DNA of 64,000 nt from a bacterium (GTDB lineage: Bacteria; Patescibacteria; Dojkabacteria; JAKAPS01; JAJZLI01), in NCBI GenBank assembly GCA_021846685.1, contig JAJZWL010000003.1:18668-82667 (forward strand), read 5' to 3'. The number at the start of each line of letters is the position of its first letter. Position 1 is the stretch's first letter. Of the stretch, positions 15,915 through 24,621 are shown piece after piece. Below the pieces are notes generated by a model, which was given only the letters and a program-made list of their open reading frames with translations, did not search any database and was not told the origin of the DNA. The position numbers were made by a program, and so were the translations under genes.

Positions 15915-17780
15915 ATGAATAATTTTGAAATTGATGATTTAAATAGTCTCCCAGATGATGATAATCATAAGATTATTAATAATGAGTTATTATCTAAAAT
16001 ATATTCTTATTTAATATACTCTATATTCGCATTCTTTATATTAGTCTTGATATACTTTTCCGTTATAGAGTTTAAGAAATATAATAAGTTGTCAATAAAT
16101 AATAGATTAATAACTACTCCTATTATTGCTCCTAGAGGTGTAATTTTTTCTAGGAATATGACCCAGCTTTCGTACAATATTCCTACATTTAATTTATATA
16201 TTAATACTCAAAATTTAAGTAAATCTCATCTAAAAACAGATATTAGTATACTTTCTAAAATATTAGCTATAAGTAGTAAAAAGATTACAAAAATTGTTCA
16301 AAGTGGACTGAAGTCTGGGTACGTAGAAATACCTATTGAAACGGGGATAAGTAATAAGAATGAAATATTAATTTCTTCAAATAGTCATTTATATGGTGTC
16401 AGCTTTAAACAAACATCTTATGTTAAATTTCGTTACAATAATTTATTATCTCATATATTGGGTTATACTGGCCCAATAAGTGAGCAAGAATTACTAAATA
16501 ATAAAAATATGAATCCTTATGATATAGTCGGAAGATATGGCATTGAAGAAAGTTTCAACAATTATTTAACGGGAAAAGATGGGTATCAAATTAATGAGGT
16601 AGATACTTATGGAAATGCAGTATCTAAGTTTGCAAAAGTAAATCCTATCCCAGGTAATAATATTCAACTTACAGTTAGTGCTACTATTCAAAAAAAATTA
16701 CAGCAATTAATTATTCAAAATATTAAGCAGAATCCTAATCATGTTACGGGAGCAGTAGGTATTGTTGAAAATATTAATACTGGAGGTATTCTAGCTATGG
16801 TGAGTTATCCCACATTTAATAATAATAATTTTGAAGGCTTAGGTATAAGTCAATCTCAATATTCAAAATTATTAAATAACCCTGATACTCCATTGTTAAA
16901 TAGGGCTATATCTACTCAGCAACCTATTGGATCTATAATGAAAACTATACTTTTGTCTGCTGGTTTACAGACTGGGGCTATAACAAAAAATACGACATTC
17001 TCAGTTCCTGGAACTTTTAATTATGATGGAACAGTCTTTGAAAATTATGCAAGAATAAATTGGGGTGAAGCTAATATAGAAAAATGCTTACAGTATTCAA
17101 TTAATGTTTTTGCATTTAAAGCTGCTTTGAAAATAGGAATAGGTAATTTTGTTAAATATGAAAAACTTTTTGGGTTAGGGAAGCCTACAGGAATACAACT
17201 ACCAGGAGAAAGTTCTGGGATCATCGCAAATCCTAAAACTAAATTACAATTAACAGGTCAACCTTGGTATCCTGGTGATTTATTAAATTCGGCAATAGGT
17301 CAAGGTTACACAGAAGTTACTCCAATTCAAGTTGCTAATTTTATAAGTGCTATTGCTAATGGTGGGAAATTAATGAGACCAAGGATTGTAAAAGCTATAT
17401 ATAATTATAAAGGAAATTTAGTAAAAAAATATAATCCTACTGTCATTAGGTCAGGTTTTGTATCTTCAAAAAATCTAGATATTATAAAAACTGGAATGTA
17501 TCTGGCTGTGCAGCATGGTATAGATATTGCAGCTCAAAGTACTATAGCTGATAATGCAGGAAAGAGTGGAACAGCTCAATTTGGACAAGAATCATATAAT
17601 CCAAATCCTGCAGCTAATAGATATTTACATTCTCATTCTTGGATGTCTTCATTTGCTCCATATAATAAACCTCAGATAGCAATGGTAGTATTTGAAGAGA
17701 ATGGAGGAGTCAGCACTTATTCTGCAGAGGTTGTAAAAAATTTCATGAACTGGTATTTTGGTACATATTTAAAACATTAA
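15915..17780 (+). CDS. mrdA: penicillin-binding protein 2 (class B transpeptidase)
   Basis: It cross-links peptidoglycan during side-wall growth. The 621-residue product has one transmembrane helix (about 33-53) and the PBP dimerisation domain (about 70-260). The transpeptidase domain follows, with SxxK as SIMK near 345, SxN as SIN near 394 and KSGT near 556. The length is typical. It closes the mre group; the usual partner rodA/mrdB is not next to it, and topA follows after nine bases. Confidence 0.93.
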   Translation: MNNFEIDDLNSLPDDDNHKIINNELLSKIYSYLIYSIFAFFILVLIYFSVIEFKKYNKLSINNRLITTPIIAPRGVIFSRNMTQLSYNIPTFNLYINTQNLSKSHLKTDISILSKILAISSKKITKIVQSGLKSGYVEIPIETGISNKNEILISSNSHLYGVSFKQTSYVKFRYNNLLSHILGYTGPISEQELLNNKNMNPYDIVGRYGIEESFNNYLTGKDGYQINEVDTYGNAVSKFAKVNPIPGNNIQLTVSATIQKKLQQLIIQNIKQNPNHVTGAVGIVENINTGGILAMVSYPTFNNNNFEGLGISQSQYSKLLNNPDTPLLNRAISTQQPIGSIMKTILLSAGLQTGAITKNTTFSVPGTFNYDGTVFENYARINWGEANIEKCLQYSINVFAFKAALKIGIGNFVKYEKLFGLGKPTGIQLPGESSGIIANPKTKLQLTGQPWYPGDLLNSAIGQGYTEVTPIQVANFISAIANGGKLMRPRIVKAIYNYKGNLVKKYNPTVIRSGFVSSKNLDIIKTGMYLAVQHGIDIAAQSTIADNAGKSGTAQFGQESYNPNPAANRYLHSHSWMSSFAPYNKPQIAMVVFEENGGVSTYSAEVVKNFMNWYFGTYLKH

Positions 17781-17789
17781 TATTTAATC

Positions 17790-19937
17790 ATGTCAAAAAG
17801 TTTAATAATAGTAGAATCTCCAACAAAAGCAGTAACCTTGTCTAAATTTTTAGATAAAGATTATACTGTTATTGCAACGAAAGGTCATATAGAAGATCTT
17901 CCAAAGAGTAAATTCGGTATAGATGTAGATAATCATTTTGCTCCAGAATATACTATATTAAAAGATAAAGAAAAATTATTAAAAGAAATTCAAAAAGGTG
18001 TAAATAATGCAGATGATGTCTATATCGCAACAGATCCTGATAGAGAGGGGGAGGCTATTGGCTGGCATTTATTACAAAATTTAAAGTTAGATAATAAAAA
18101 AGTTCTAAGAATAACTTTTCACGAAATAACAAAAAATGCTTTGTTAGAAGCTTTGAAAAATGCTCATGATTTGAATTATGATTTAGTTAATTCTCAAGTA
18201 GCAAGAAGAGTTTTAGATAGGGTTGTTGGGTATAAATTGTCACCACTATTGTGGGAAAAAATTAGATATGGATTGTCTGCTGGTAGAGTACAGTCAGCGG
18301 CTTTAAAATTAATAGTTGATAGAGAAAAAGAAATTCAAGCATTTCAAACTAATGAATATTGGAATATAACTTCTGATTTTAATATTAATTCTATTGTAAT
18401 AACTTTTAATTTAAACAAACTTAATTCTAAAAAGATTCAGATTAATAATGAAGATGAAGCAAATAATATTTTAAAAGATATCTCATCAGGTAAATCTCAT
18501 TTAAAAGAGATAAAAAATACTCAAATAAAAAATAATCCTAAGCCTCCATATACAACTTCTACATTGCAACAAGATGCTAATTTGAAAATAGGATTTTCTT
18601 CTAAAAAAACTATGATGATAGCTCAGATGTTATATGAAGGATTAGATATCAATGGAGAAAATGTTGGGTTAATAACTTATATGAGAACAGATTCTGTATC
18701 ATTGTCTGATAATTCTATTAATGAAATAAGAAGTTTTGTTTCAAAAGAATATCCAAAAGAGTATTTACCTAATAGTAAAAATGTTTATAAGGTGAAAACT
18801 AAATTAGCTCAAGAGGCTCATGAAGCAATCAGACCTTCAGATATATCTAAGATTCCAGATAAAATTAAAAAATATTTAACTCCAGACCAATATAAATTAT
18901 ATAAATTAATATGGTCTAGAGCTATTGCTTCTCAAATGAATCCTGCTATTTACAATAATAAAAAATTACTTTTAGATGTAAAATTAGAAAAAGAAAAGAA
19001 AATTTATGATTTCTCTTCAAATTTTTCAGATTTAGCTTTTGATGGATATAAAATTATATATAATGATGATAATAAAAAAGAGAATGATAATATTATTAAG
19101 TTTCCGTTCAATGTTCTTTCTGAGATTAAAAGTGTTTTATTTATAAAGTCAGATAAATCACAGCATTTTACAGAACCTCCTGCTAGATATAATGACGCTT
19201 CATTAATCAAAAAATGTGAAGAATCAGGAATAGGAAGGCCTTCGACTTACTCATCTATAATCTCTACTTTAATTAATAGAACATATATAGAGAGAAAAGA
19301 AAGACATTTTATCCCTACAGATACAGGGATGGTAGTCAGTGATTTTTTAGAAAAATATTTTTCTAATATAGTAGATATTAATTTTACTTCTAATATGGAA
19401 GATGATTTAGATAAGGTAGCTTCTGGAAAACTTAATTGGGAAAAAGTTGTTTCTGATTTTTACTATCCATTTGACAAAGATATATTAAAAAAAGAAAAAA
19501 CTATAGAAAAAAGTGATGTAACTAATTTAGGAAAATCTGATGAAAAATGTCCTGAGTGTGGCTCTGATATGTTTATTAAATTAGGCAGATATGGGAAGTT
19601 TTTAAGTTGTTCTAGATATCCTGATTGTAAGGGTATGAAATCTATGGTTGAAATTGAGGTACAAGAGGTAGATGAAAAATGTCCTGAGTGTGGCTCTGAA
19701 TTAGTCTTAAAAAAAGGTAGATTTGGAGATTTTTTTGCTTGTTCTAGATATCCTGATTGTAAATATACAAAATCTTTAAAAAATAAAGAAAAGAAAATTT
19801 TAGAATTATCTTGCCCTGATTGTGGTGAAGGAAAAATAGTTGAATTAAGAAACAAAAGAGGTCAAATATTTTATGGATGTAGTAATTATCCGAAATGTCA
19901 TTTTACTTCCAATAATTTAGATAAAATTAAATCATAA
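17790..19937 (+). CDS. topA: DNA topoisomerase I
   Basis: This type IA enzyme relaxes negative supercoils. The 715-residue product has the N-terminal Toprim domain with KSLIIVESPTKAVTL, the DPDREGEAIGWHL metal-binding signature and the catalytic Tyr in GLITYMRTDSVSLSD near residue 298. The C-terminus carries three four-cysteine zinc ribbons (about 585-700, pattern CPECGS...CSRYPDC). The first two are near-identical at the DNA level and appear recently duplicated. The stop is followed by a 199-base gap before rpsB. Confidence 0.96.
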   Translation: MSKSLIIVESPTKAVTLSKFLDKDYTVIATKGHIEDLPKSKFGIDVDNHFAPEYTILKDKEKLLKEIQKGVNNADDVYIATDPDREGEAIGWHLLQNLKLDNKKVLRITFHEITKNALLEALKNAHDLNYDLVNSQVARRVLDRVVGYKLSPLLWEKIRYGLSAGRVQSAALKLIVDREKEIQAFQTNEYWNITSDFNINSIVITFNLNKLNSKKIQINNEDEANNILKDISSGKSHLKEIKNTQIKNNPKPPYTTSTLQQDANLKIGFSSKKTMMIAQMLYEGLDINGENVGLITYMRTDSVSLSDNSINEIRSFVSKEYPKEYLPNSKNVYKVKTKLAQEAHEAIRPSDISKIPDKIKKYLTPDQYKLYKLIWSRAIASQMNPAIYNNKKLLLDVKLEKEKKIYDFSSNFSDLAFDGYKIIYNDDNKKENDNIIKFPFNVLSEIKSVLFIKSDKSQHFTEPPARYNDASLIKKCEESGIGRPSTYSSIISTLINRTYIERKERHFIPTDTGMVVSDFLEKYFSNIVDINFTSNMEDDLDKVASGKLNWEKVVSDFYYPFDKDILKKEKTIEKSDVTNLGKSDEKCPECGSDMFIKLGRYGKFLSCSRYPDCKGMKSMVEIEVQEVDEKCPECGSELVLKKGRFGDFFACSRYPDCKYTKSLKNKEKKILELSCPDCGEGKIVELRNKRGQIFYGCSNYPKCHFTSNNLDKIKS
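19539..19762 (+). repeat. 44-codon tandem duplication of a zinc ribbon inside topA
   Basis: Two exact direct repeats share one spacing of 132 bases. A 29-base repeat lies at 19539-19567 and 19671-19699, and a 24-base repeat at 19607-19630 and 19739-19762. The equal spacing of 44 codons shows one unit copied in frame. Between them the copies differ by substitutions, so this is a duplication or gene conversion of the two ribbons. Confidence 0.85.
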
Positions 19938-20018
19938 AGTGAAGTTCAGTATAATTTACTAAAGAAATTAAATGTAACTATAGATGCTGATATAAATTAT
20001 GTTTGTTTTGCCACTAAT

Positions 20019-20047
20019 TTGTCATACATATTTATAGATGTTATAAT
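20019..20047 (+). promoter_or_regulatory. promoter of the rpsB-tsf-frr operon
   Basis: TTGTCA (20019-20024) and consensus TATAAT (20042-20047) lie 17 bases apart, with an extended -10 TG at 20039-20040. Transcription from about 20054 would give an 83-base leader with a perfect 14-base palindrome (CTTAGTATACTAAG, 20090-20103), a possible regulatory hairpin for S2. That last role is inference only. Confidence 0.65.
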
Positions 20048-20136
20048 TATTTCATTAATTTATATCATACACACTTAAATATCTCTTTGCTTAGTATACT
20101 AAGGCTATTTTTAAGTGGAAGTTTAAAGGAGAAAAT

Positions 20137-20814
20137 ATGGAAATAACATTACAAGATCTACTTCAAGCAGGAGTTCACTTTGGTCATCAAACTAAAAGGT
20201 GGAATCCTAAAATGAAAAAATATATATATACCTCAGTTAGTAATTCTCACATAATAAATCTAGATATGACATTAGATTTATTGAATGACGCTGTTAAGTT
20301 CTTATTAACATTAGATCCTAAAAATATATTATTTGTTGGAACAAAAAAACAAATACAAGATATTGTTAAAGATAAAGCTATGTTAATAAATTCTTTTTAT
20401 ATAAATGAAAGATGGCCTGGTGGTCTTTTGACTAACTTTAAAACAATATCATTAAGTTTAAAAAAGATAGATGAGTATGATAAATTATTATCAGAAGATC
20501 CTGCAAATAGTGGAAGAACAAAATTAGAAATTTTGAAAATATCAGAAGACAGATCTAAATTATTAAGAATATATGGAGGTATTAGAGGAATTTCTCAAAA
20601 ATTAGATGCAATTGTTGTTGTAGATGTTAAGATAGAACAAGTAGCTATTAAAGAAGCAAAAAAATTGGGAATTCCTATAGTTGCAATAGTAGATACTAAT
20701 GTAGATCCAGATCTTATTGATTATCCTATTCCAGGGAATGATGATGGTATAAAATCTGTAGATTTGCTATTGAGTTATATTGTTAATAATATTAAAAATA
20801 AAAAAAAGGAGTAA
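20137..20814 (+). CDS. rpsB: 30S ribosomal protein S2
   Basis: S2 joins late in small-subunit assembly and helps bind S1 where that exists. The 225-residue product begins MEITLQDLLQAGVHFGHQTKRWNPKM. The coordinates fit: the Rossmann-like part has NILFVGTKKQIQDI, ERWPGGLLTNFKTI and the late IPIVAIVDTNVDPDLIDYPIPGNDD motif, all typical. A GGAG Shine-Dalgarno sits eight bases before the start. The tsf gene follows after four bases. Confidence 0.97.
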   Translation: MEITLQDLLQAGVHFGHQTKRWNPKMKKYIYTSVSNSHIINLDMTLDLLNDAVKFLLTLDPKNILFVGTKKQIQDIVKDKAMLINSFYINERWPGGLLTNFKTISLSLKKIDEYDKLLSEDPANSGRTKLEILKISEDRSKLLRIYGGIRGISQKLDAIVVVDVKIEQVAIKEAKKLGIPIVAIVDTNVDPDLIDYPIPGNDDGIKSVDLLLSYIVNNIKNKKKE

Positions 20815-20818
20815 TAAT

Positions 20819-21412
20819 ATGAGTATAGATTTGAATTTAATAAGGCAATTGAGAGATATGACTGGAGCAGGGGTTAATGATTGTAAAAAAGCCCTTGAAG
20901 AAGCCTCTAATAATTTAGAAGAAGCAGTTAAGATTTTAAGAAAAAATGGAATATCTAAGTCACTATCTAAAAGTAGTAGAGAAGTGACTGAGGGATGGAT
21001 TGGAAGTTATATCCATCATAATGGAAAATTAGCTTCATTAGTTATTTTAAAATGTGAAACTGATTTTGTGGCTAGAACAGATATTTTTAAAGATTTAGCT
21101 CATTCTTTAGCAGTACAGGTGGTAACTTCAGATCCTATTTATATTTCTAGGGATGATGTTCCAAAAGAAGTATTAGATAAAGAAATTGAAATGATCAAAG
21201 AAGATAAAAATTTTGGTGATAAGAAAAAAGATGTTCAGGATAAGATGATTGAAGGTAAGTTAGAAAGAATGTATTCTGAAATATGTTTTATGGATCAACC
21301 TTTTTATAAAGATGATAAGATAAAAGTTTCTGATGTTATAACTGAAGCTATTTCAAAAACAGGAGAAAATATAAAGATACAAAAGTTTGTTAGGTTTGAG
21401 TTAGGTAGTTAA
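20819..21412 (+). CDS. tsf: elongation factor Ts
   Basis: EF-Ts is the nucleotide-exchange factor for EF-Tu. ATG at 20819 is chosen because AAGGAG (20807-20812) precedes it at normal spacing and the protein then begins MSIDLNLIRQLRDMTGAGV, the family start. The UBA-like N-terminal domain (about 1-50) is followed by the single core domain with KCETDFVARTDIF, the TDFV signature. At 197 residues it is the short form with one core subdomain, as in Thermus, not the 280-residue form of E. coli. It overlaps frr by one base. Confidence 0.95.
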   Translation: MSIDLNLIRQLRDMTGAGVNDCKKALEEASNNLEEAVKILRKNGISKSLSKSSREVTEGWIGSYIHHNGKLASLVILKCETDFVARTDIFKDLAHSLAVQVVTSDPIYISRDDVPKEVLDKEIEMIKEDKNFGDKKKDVQDKMIEGKLERMYSEICFMDQPFYKDDKIKVSDVITEAISKTGENIKIQKFVRFELGS

Positions 21413-21960
21413 TGGATACAAAAGAGTTTAAAGGTAAAATATTAAAAAATATTGATTTTTTTTCTCAAGATATAAAGTCTTTAAATACAGGAAAAGCTAA
21501 TATTTCATTAATTGAAGATATTAAGGTTGCTGCATATTCGAGTTTAATGCCATTATCTCAAATAGCAACTCTTACGACTCCAGAATTTAATACAATATTA
21601 ATTCAACCTTGGGATAAATTAAATATAGATCCTATTTATAATGCCTTGATAAGTTCTAATATTGGATTAAATCCTATAAAGTCAGTAGATGAAATAAGAC
21701 TTCCAATTCCTCCTTTAAGCGAGGAAAGAAGAAAAGAGTATGTTAAACTATTAAGTACAAAATTAGAGAATTCTAGAATTTCAATAAGAAATATTAGAAA
21801 GGATTTTTTAAATCATTTAAAAAATCAAGAAGAAAAGAAAGAGATTAGTGAGAGTGAAGAAGAGAGGATAGAAGAAGATATTGAAAAGATTATACAGGAT
21901 AGTAATGAAGAATTGAATAAGATATATGAACATAAGAAACAAGAACTTTTAACCATATAA
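21412..21960 (+). CDS. frr: ribosome recycling factor
   Basis: RRF splits post-termination ribosomes together with EF-G. The 182-residue product shows the three-helix-bundle/beta domain layout with SLNTGKANISLIEDI, a variant of the R-T-G-R-A motif. ATLTTPEFNTILIQPWD and the IPPLSEERRKEYVK helix are also present. It overlaps the tsf stop (TAATG) and is followed by rseP after four bases, the common order rpsB-tsf-frr. Confidence 0.95.
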   Translation: MDTKEFKGKILKNIDFFSQDIKSLNTGKANISLIEDIKVAAYSSLMPLSQIATLTTPEFNTILIQPWDKLNIDPIYNALISSNIGLNPIKSVDEIRLPIPPLSEERRKEYVKLLSTKLENSRISIRNIRKDFLNHLKNQEEKKEISESEEERIEEDIEKIIQDSNEELNKIYEHKKQELLTI

Positions 21961-21964
21961 TAAT

Positions 21965-23119
21965 ATGATATACGTAATAACTCTTATAATTTTCATAATA
22001 TTATTAAGCTTTTTAATAATAATTCATGAGTGGGGACATATGTATGTTGCCTTGAAAAGAGGAGTTATTGTGCAAAGTTTTGCAATAGGATTTGGGCCTA
22101 AACTTTTTTCATTTACTAAGAATGGTGTAGAGTACAGAATAAATATTTTGCCCTTTGGTGGTTATGTTAGTTTATTTGGAGATGATGATCCAACTAAAAA
22201 ATTAAAAGGCTCTTTGTCTGCAGCAACTCCACTAACTAAATTTTTGATAACTATAGCAGGTGTGTTCATGAATTTTATCTTTGCTGTGATAGCTTTATTT
22301 GTATTTTTAATTTTTATTAATTTTAAGTTTTATTATTCTAATATTATTCCTAATTTTCATTTTACATTTGGAACTAATGTAAATAATATATTATTCTCGC
22401 CAATACCTCATAATAAAACTTCCTCTTTGTCTAAAGATCACGTTAAACCTGGGGTATATATTATAAATAGGGTTAATAATGTTAATATAAATTCAATTAG
22501 TCAGTTGGAAAATATAGTTTCGAAGAACAAGGGAAAATATTTGAAATTTAATTATTCTAATGTAAATAATTTGAGTCTTTTTGGTATTTCAATCGGAAAA
22601 TCTTACAATAAAGAATTTTTATCTAGAAAAAGTTATCCGAAAAATTCAGGGCCAGTAGGTATTTCTATTGAAAAAATATCGCATATAGAATTTAACTCTA
22701 TTTTATCTAAAATAGGCGCATTAGTGACCTTTCCATATGATGTACTACAATTAACATTTCAGGGATTCTCTTATCTTATTCATGAATCTATAAAGCAAAA
22801 TAATTCTAAAATTTTAACTAGTCAGGTTGCAGGACCAGTTGGTATCTATATGTATACTAATATATTATTTCAGAATGATGGATTAGTAGGTATTATTTTT
22901 ATATTTGGAATAATATCGTTATCATTGTCAATTATGAATTTACTACCAATACCTCCTTTAGATGGATTTTATGTATTATTGGCTATTTTAGAAGGAGTTT
23001 TCTCTATCAAAATAAATGATAAGTTAATGTATTATTTATCTATAATAGGAGTAGTATTCTTTATCATATTAATGATATTAGTTACCCTAAATGACTTAAT
23101 AAATTTTAAAATAATATAA
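21965..23119 (+). CDS. rseP: RseP-type M50 site-2 protease with PDZ
   Basis: This is an intramembrane zinc protease of regulated proteolysis. The 384-residue product has HEWGH near residue 22 in the first helix, a membrane-associated loop with NILPFGGYVSLFGDDDP, and a degenerate PDZ-like segment (about 160-205: VKPGVYIINRVNNVNINS). The second catalytic motif NLLPIPPLDGFYVL lies near residue 325. In many bacteria it follows frr, cdsA and dxr, but here it follows frr directly, so lipid genes are missing from the cluster. The short paralogue is at 10580-11212. Confidence 0.9.
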   Translation: MIYVITLIIFIILLSFLIIIHEWGHMYVALKRGVIVQSFAIGFGPKLFSFTKNGVEYRINILPFGGYVSLFGDDDPTKKLKGSLSAATPLTKFLITIAGVFMNFIFAVIALFVFLIFINFKFYYSNIIPNFHFTFGTNVNNILFSPIPHNKTSSLSKDHVKPGVYIINRVNNVNINSISQLENIVSKNKGKYLKFNYSNVNNLSLFGISIGKSYNKEFLSRKSYPKNSGPVGISIEKISHIEFNSILSKIGALVTFPYDVLQLTFQGFSYLIHESIKQNNSKILTSQVAGPVGIYMYTNILFQNDGLVGIIFIFGIISLSLSIMNLLPIPPLDGFYVLLAILEGVFSIKINDKLMYYLSIIGVVFFIILMILVTLNDLINFKII

Positions 23120-23124
23120 ATTTG

Positions 23125-23155
23125 TTGACATAATATTTTTGTGATATACTACAAT
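23125..23155 (+). promoter_or_regulatory. probable promoter of HIT-rpsU-yqeY unit
   Basis: TTGACA at 23125-23130 is exact. The -10 is uncertain: TACAAT at 23150-23155 has a 19-base spacer, and TATACT at 23145-23150 only 14. Placed right after rseP, it would start a new transcript a few bases before the HIT gene. Confidence 0.45.
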
Positions 23156-23165
23156 ATGTGTTTTT

Positions 23166-23519
23166 ATGTCTATATGCATGGAAGATGTTTGTATATTTTG
23201 TAAAATTATAAGAAAAGAGATAGATTCAAATATAATATTTGAAGATGATAAATTTATAGTTTTTTCAGATATCTCTCCTGTTGCAGAAATACATAAACTC
23301 ATAGTTCCTAAAAAACATATAAATAATTTAACTGATTTTAAAGATAATAGTCTGATTATTTATTGGGAAGATGTCATTAAAGTAATAAATAAATTAGTAG
23401 ATATTTTAGAAGTTTCTAATTTTAAAATAGTTATAAATAATGGCGATAAATTACAATTAGTTAAGCATTTACATTTGCATTTCCTTTCTGGAGAAAAAGT
23501 AAATGATAAAGTTAATTAG
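23166..23519 (+). CDS. HIT-family nucleotide-binding protein
   Basis: HIT proteins hydrolyse or transfer nucleotides linked through phosphates, such as AMP esters and Ap4A. The 117-residue product has the N-terminal CIFCKII pattern with zinc-type cysteines, then FVFSDISPVAEIHKLIVPKKHI. The histidine triad KHLHLHFLSGE lies at residues about 100-110. It matches the short YcfF/HINT-like bacterial form. A start at ATG 23178 (MEDVCIFCK) is equally plausible from family N-termini. Two bases are left before the rpsU Shine-Dalgarno; the physiological substrate is not known. Confidence 0.88.
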   Translation: MSICMEDVCIFCKIIRKEIDSNIIFEDDKFIVFSDISPVAEIHKLIVPKKHINNLTDFKDNSLIIYWEDVIKVINKLVDILEVSNFKIVINNGDKLQLVKHLHLHFLSGEKVNDKVN

Positions 23520-23533
23520 GAGGTGAATTAAAT

Positions 23534-23761
23534 ATGGCAATCATAGTAAGAGAAAATGAAGCATTTGAGTCTGCTTGGAGGCGTTTTACTCGAGAATTAA
23601 TAAGTAATGGAGTTCTTGAAGAACTTAAAGATAGAGCTTATTATAAAAAACCTTCAGTAGAAAGAACTGCTTTAAGAAGAGAATTTAAAAAAAGAAAAAC
23701 AAAACATCATAGAGCTATGAGAAAAATTAGAAGTAAATATGGTAAAGGTTTTTCTATGTAA
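23534..23761 (+). CDS. rpsU: 30S ribosomal protein S21
   Basis: The 75-residue, highly basic product begins MAIIVRENEAFESAWRRFTREL, the S21 signature, and ends with a longer Lys/Arg-rich tail (KKRKTKHHRAMRKIRSKYG). S21 helps base-pairing of mRNA with the anti-Shine-Dalgarno end of 16S rRNA. Its own start has one of the best Shine-Dalgarno sequences in the window (TAGGAGGTGAAT, 23517-23528). S21 absence has been linked to weak Shine-Dalgarno use in other lineages; here it is present. Confidence 0.95.
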   Translation: MAIIVRENEAFESAWRRFTRELISNGVLEELKDRAYYKKPSVERTALRREFKKRKTKHHRAMRKIRSKYGKGFSM

Positions 23762-23767
23762 TTAATT

Positions 23768-24208
23768 ATGTATAAAAAGTTACAAGAAGATTTAAAAGAA
23801 GCTATAAAAACAAAAGACAGAGATAGATTGTCTGTAATTAGGTTATTATCTTCTAAATTGAAAGATGAATCTATAAATTTGCATGTAAAAGAAATCAGTG
23901 ATGATGTATTTTTTGATGTTTTGAAGAAATATATAAAACAAAATAAAGAGAATATTATAAATTATAATAATTTAAATAGAGAAGATTTGGCTAAAAAAGA
24001 AGAATATGAATTATCTATTTTAGAACTATATATGCCAGTTCAACTCTCTGAAGATGAATTAATAGATATTATTAAAAAAGAAGTCAGTGGTATAGCAGAT
24101 TTTTCTCAAAAAGATATAGGTGTAATCATTAAAAATATTACAGAAAAATATACAAATAGAGTAGATGGGAAAAGAATAAGTGATATTATTCGCAAATTAT
24201 ATTTATGA
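23768..24208 (+). CDS. GatB/YqeY-domain protein
   Basis: The 146-residue product is predicted all-helical and has the YqeY-family layout: LKEAIKTKDRDRLSVIRLLSSKLKD near residue 10-35 and EEYELSILELYMPVQLSEDEL near 80-100. The end has GKRISDIIRKLY. It resembles the tail domain of GatB that binds tRNA, suggesting a tRNA-linked role, but no function is established for this stand-alone family. It almost always sits next to rpsU, as here (six bases), and it overlaps ybeY by four bases (ATGA). Confidence 0.9.
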   Translation: MYKKLQEDLKEAIKTKDRDRLSVIRLLSSKLKDESINLHVKEISDDVFFDVLKKYIKQNKENIINYNNLNREDLAKKEEYELSILELYMPVQLSEDELIDIIKKEVSGIADFSQKDIGVIIKNITEKYTNRVDGKRISDIIRKLYL

Positions 24209-24621
24209 TATATCAAAGCTATAAAAACTTCTATGATATAGATGAAAATAGATTTAATTATATATCTTCTTATGTTTTTAATTATCTCAATTTAGAAAAA
24301 AAACAATTTTCCTTATTTATTGTGGGAAAATCCAAAATAAGGAATTTAAATAAAATATATCATCATTTAGATACATATACCGATATAATATCTTTAGAAT
24401 ATAAGGACCCTTTTTATATCGGCGAAATTTTTATTAGTCCTGATTTAGTACATAAGAATTCACAAAGATTTAACTGTACATTTTTTATAGAATTAGATAG
24501 AGTGTTTATACATGGACTCTTACATATATTAGGGTATAATCATATTAATACTTTAAATAATCATGAAAAAATGTTTATAATTCAGGAAGATATATTAAAA
24601 AAACTTAAATGGAATATTTAA
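24205..24621 (+). CDS. ybeY: endoribonuclease YbeY
   Basis: YbeY is a zinc-dependent RNase that acts in 16S rRNA 3' maturation and ribosome quality control. The 138-residue protein has the signature HGLLHILGYNH near residue 110, supplying three His ligands in the HGxLHxxGxDH form with N for D. The length is close to the family norm, with a short N-terminus. It overlaps the preceding gene by four bases and the following pth by 13. Confidence 0.9.
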   Translation: MIYQSYKNFYDIDENRFNYISSYVFNYLNLEKKQFSLFIVGKSKIRNLNKIYHHLDTYTDIISLEYKDPFYIGEIFISPDLVHKNSQRFNCTFFIELDRVFIHGLLHILGYNHINTLNNHEKMFIIQEDILKKLKWNI

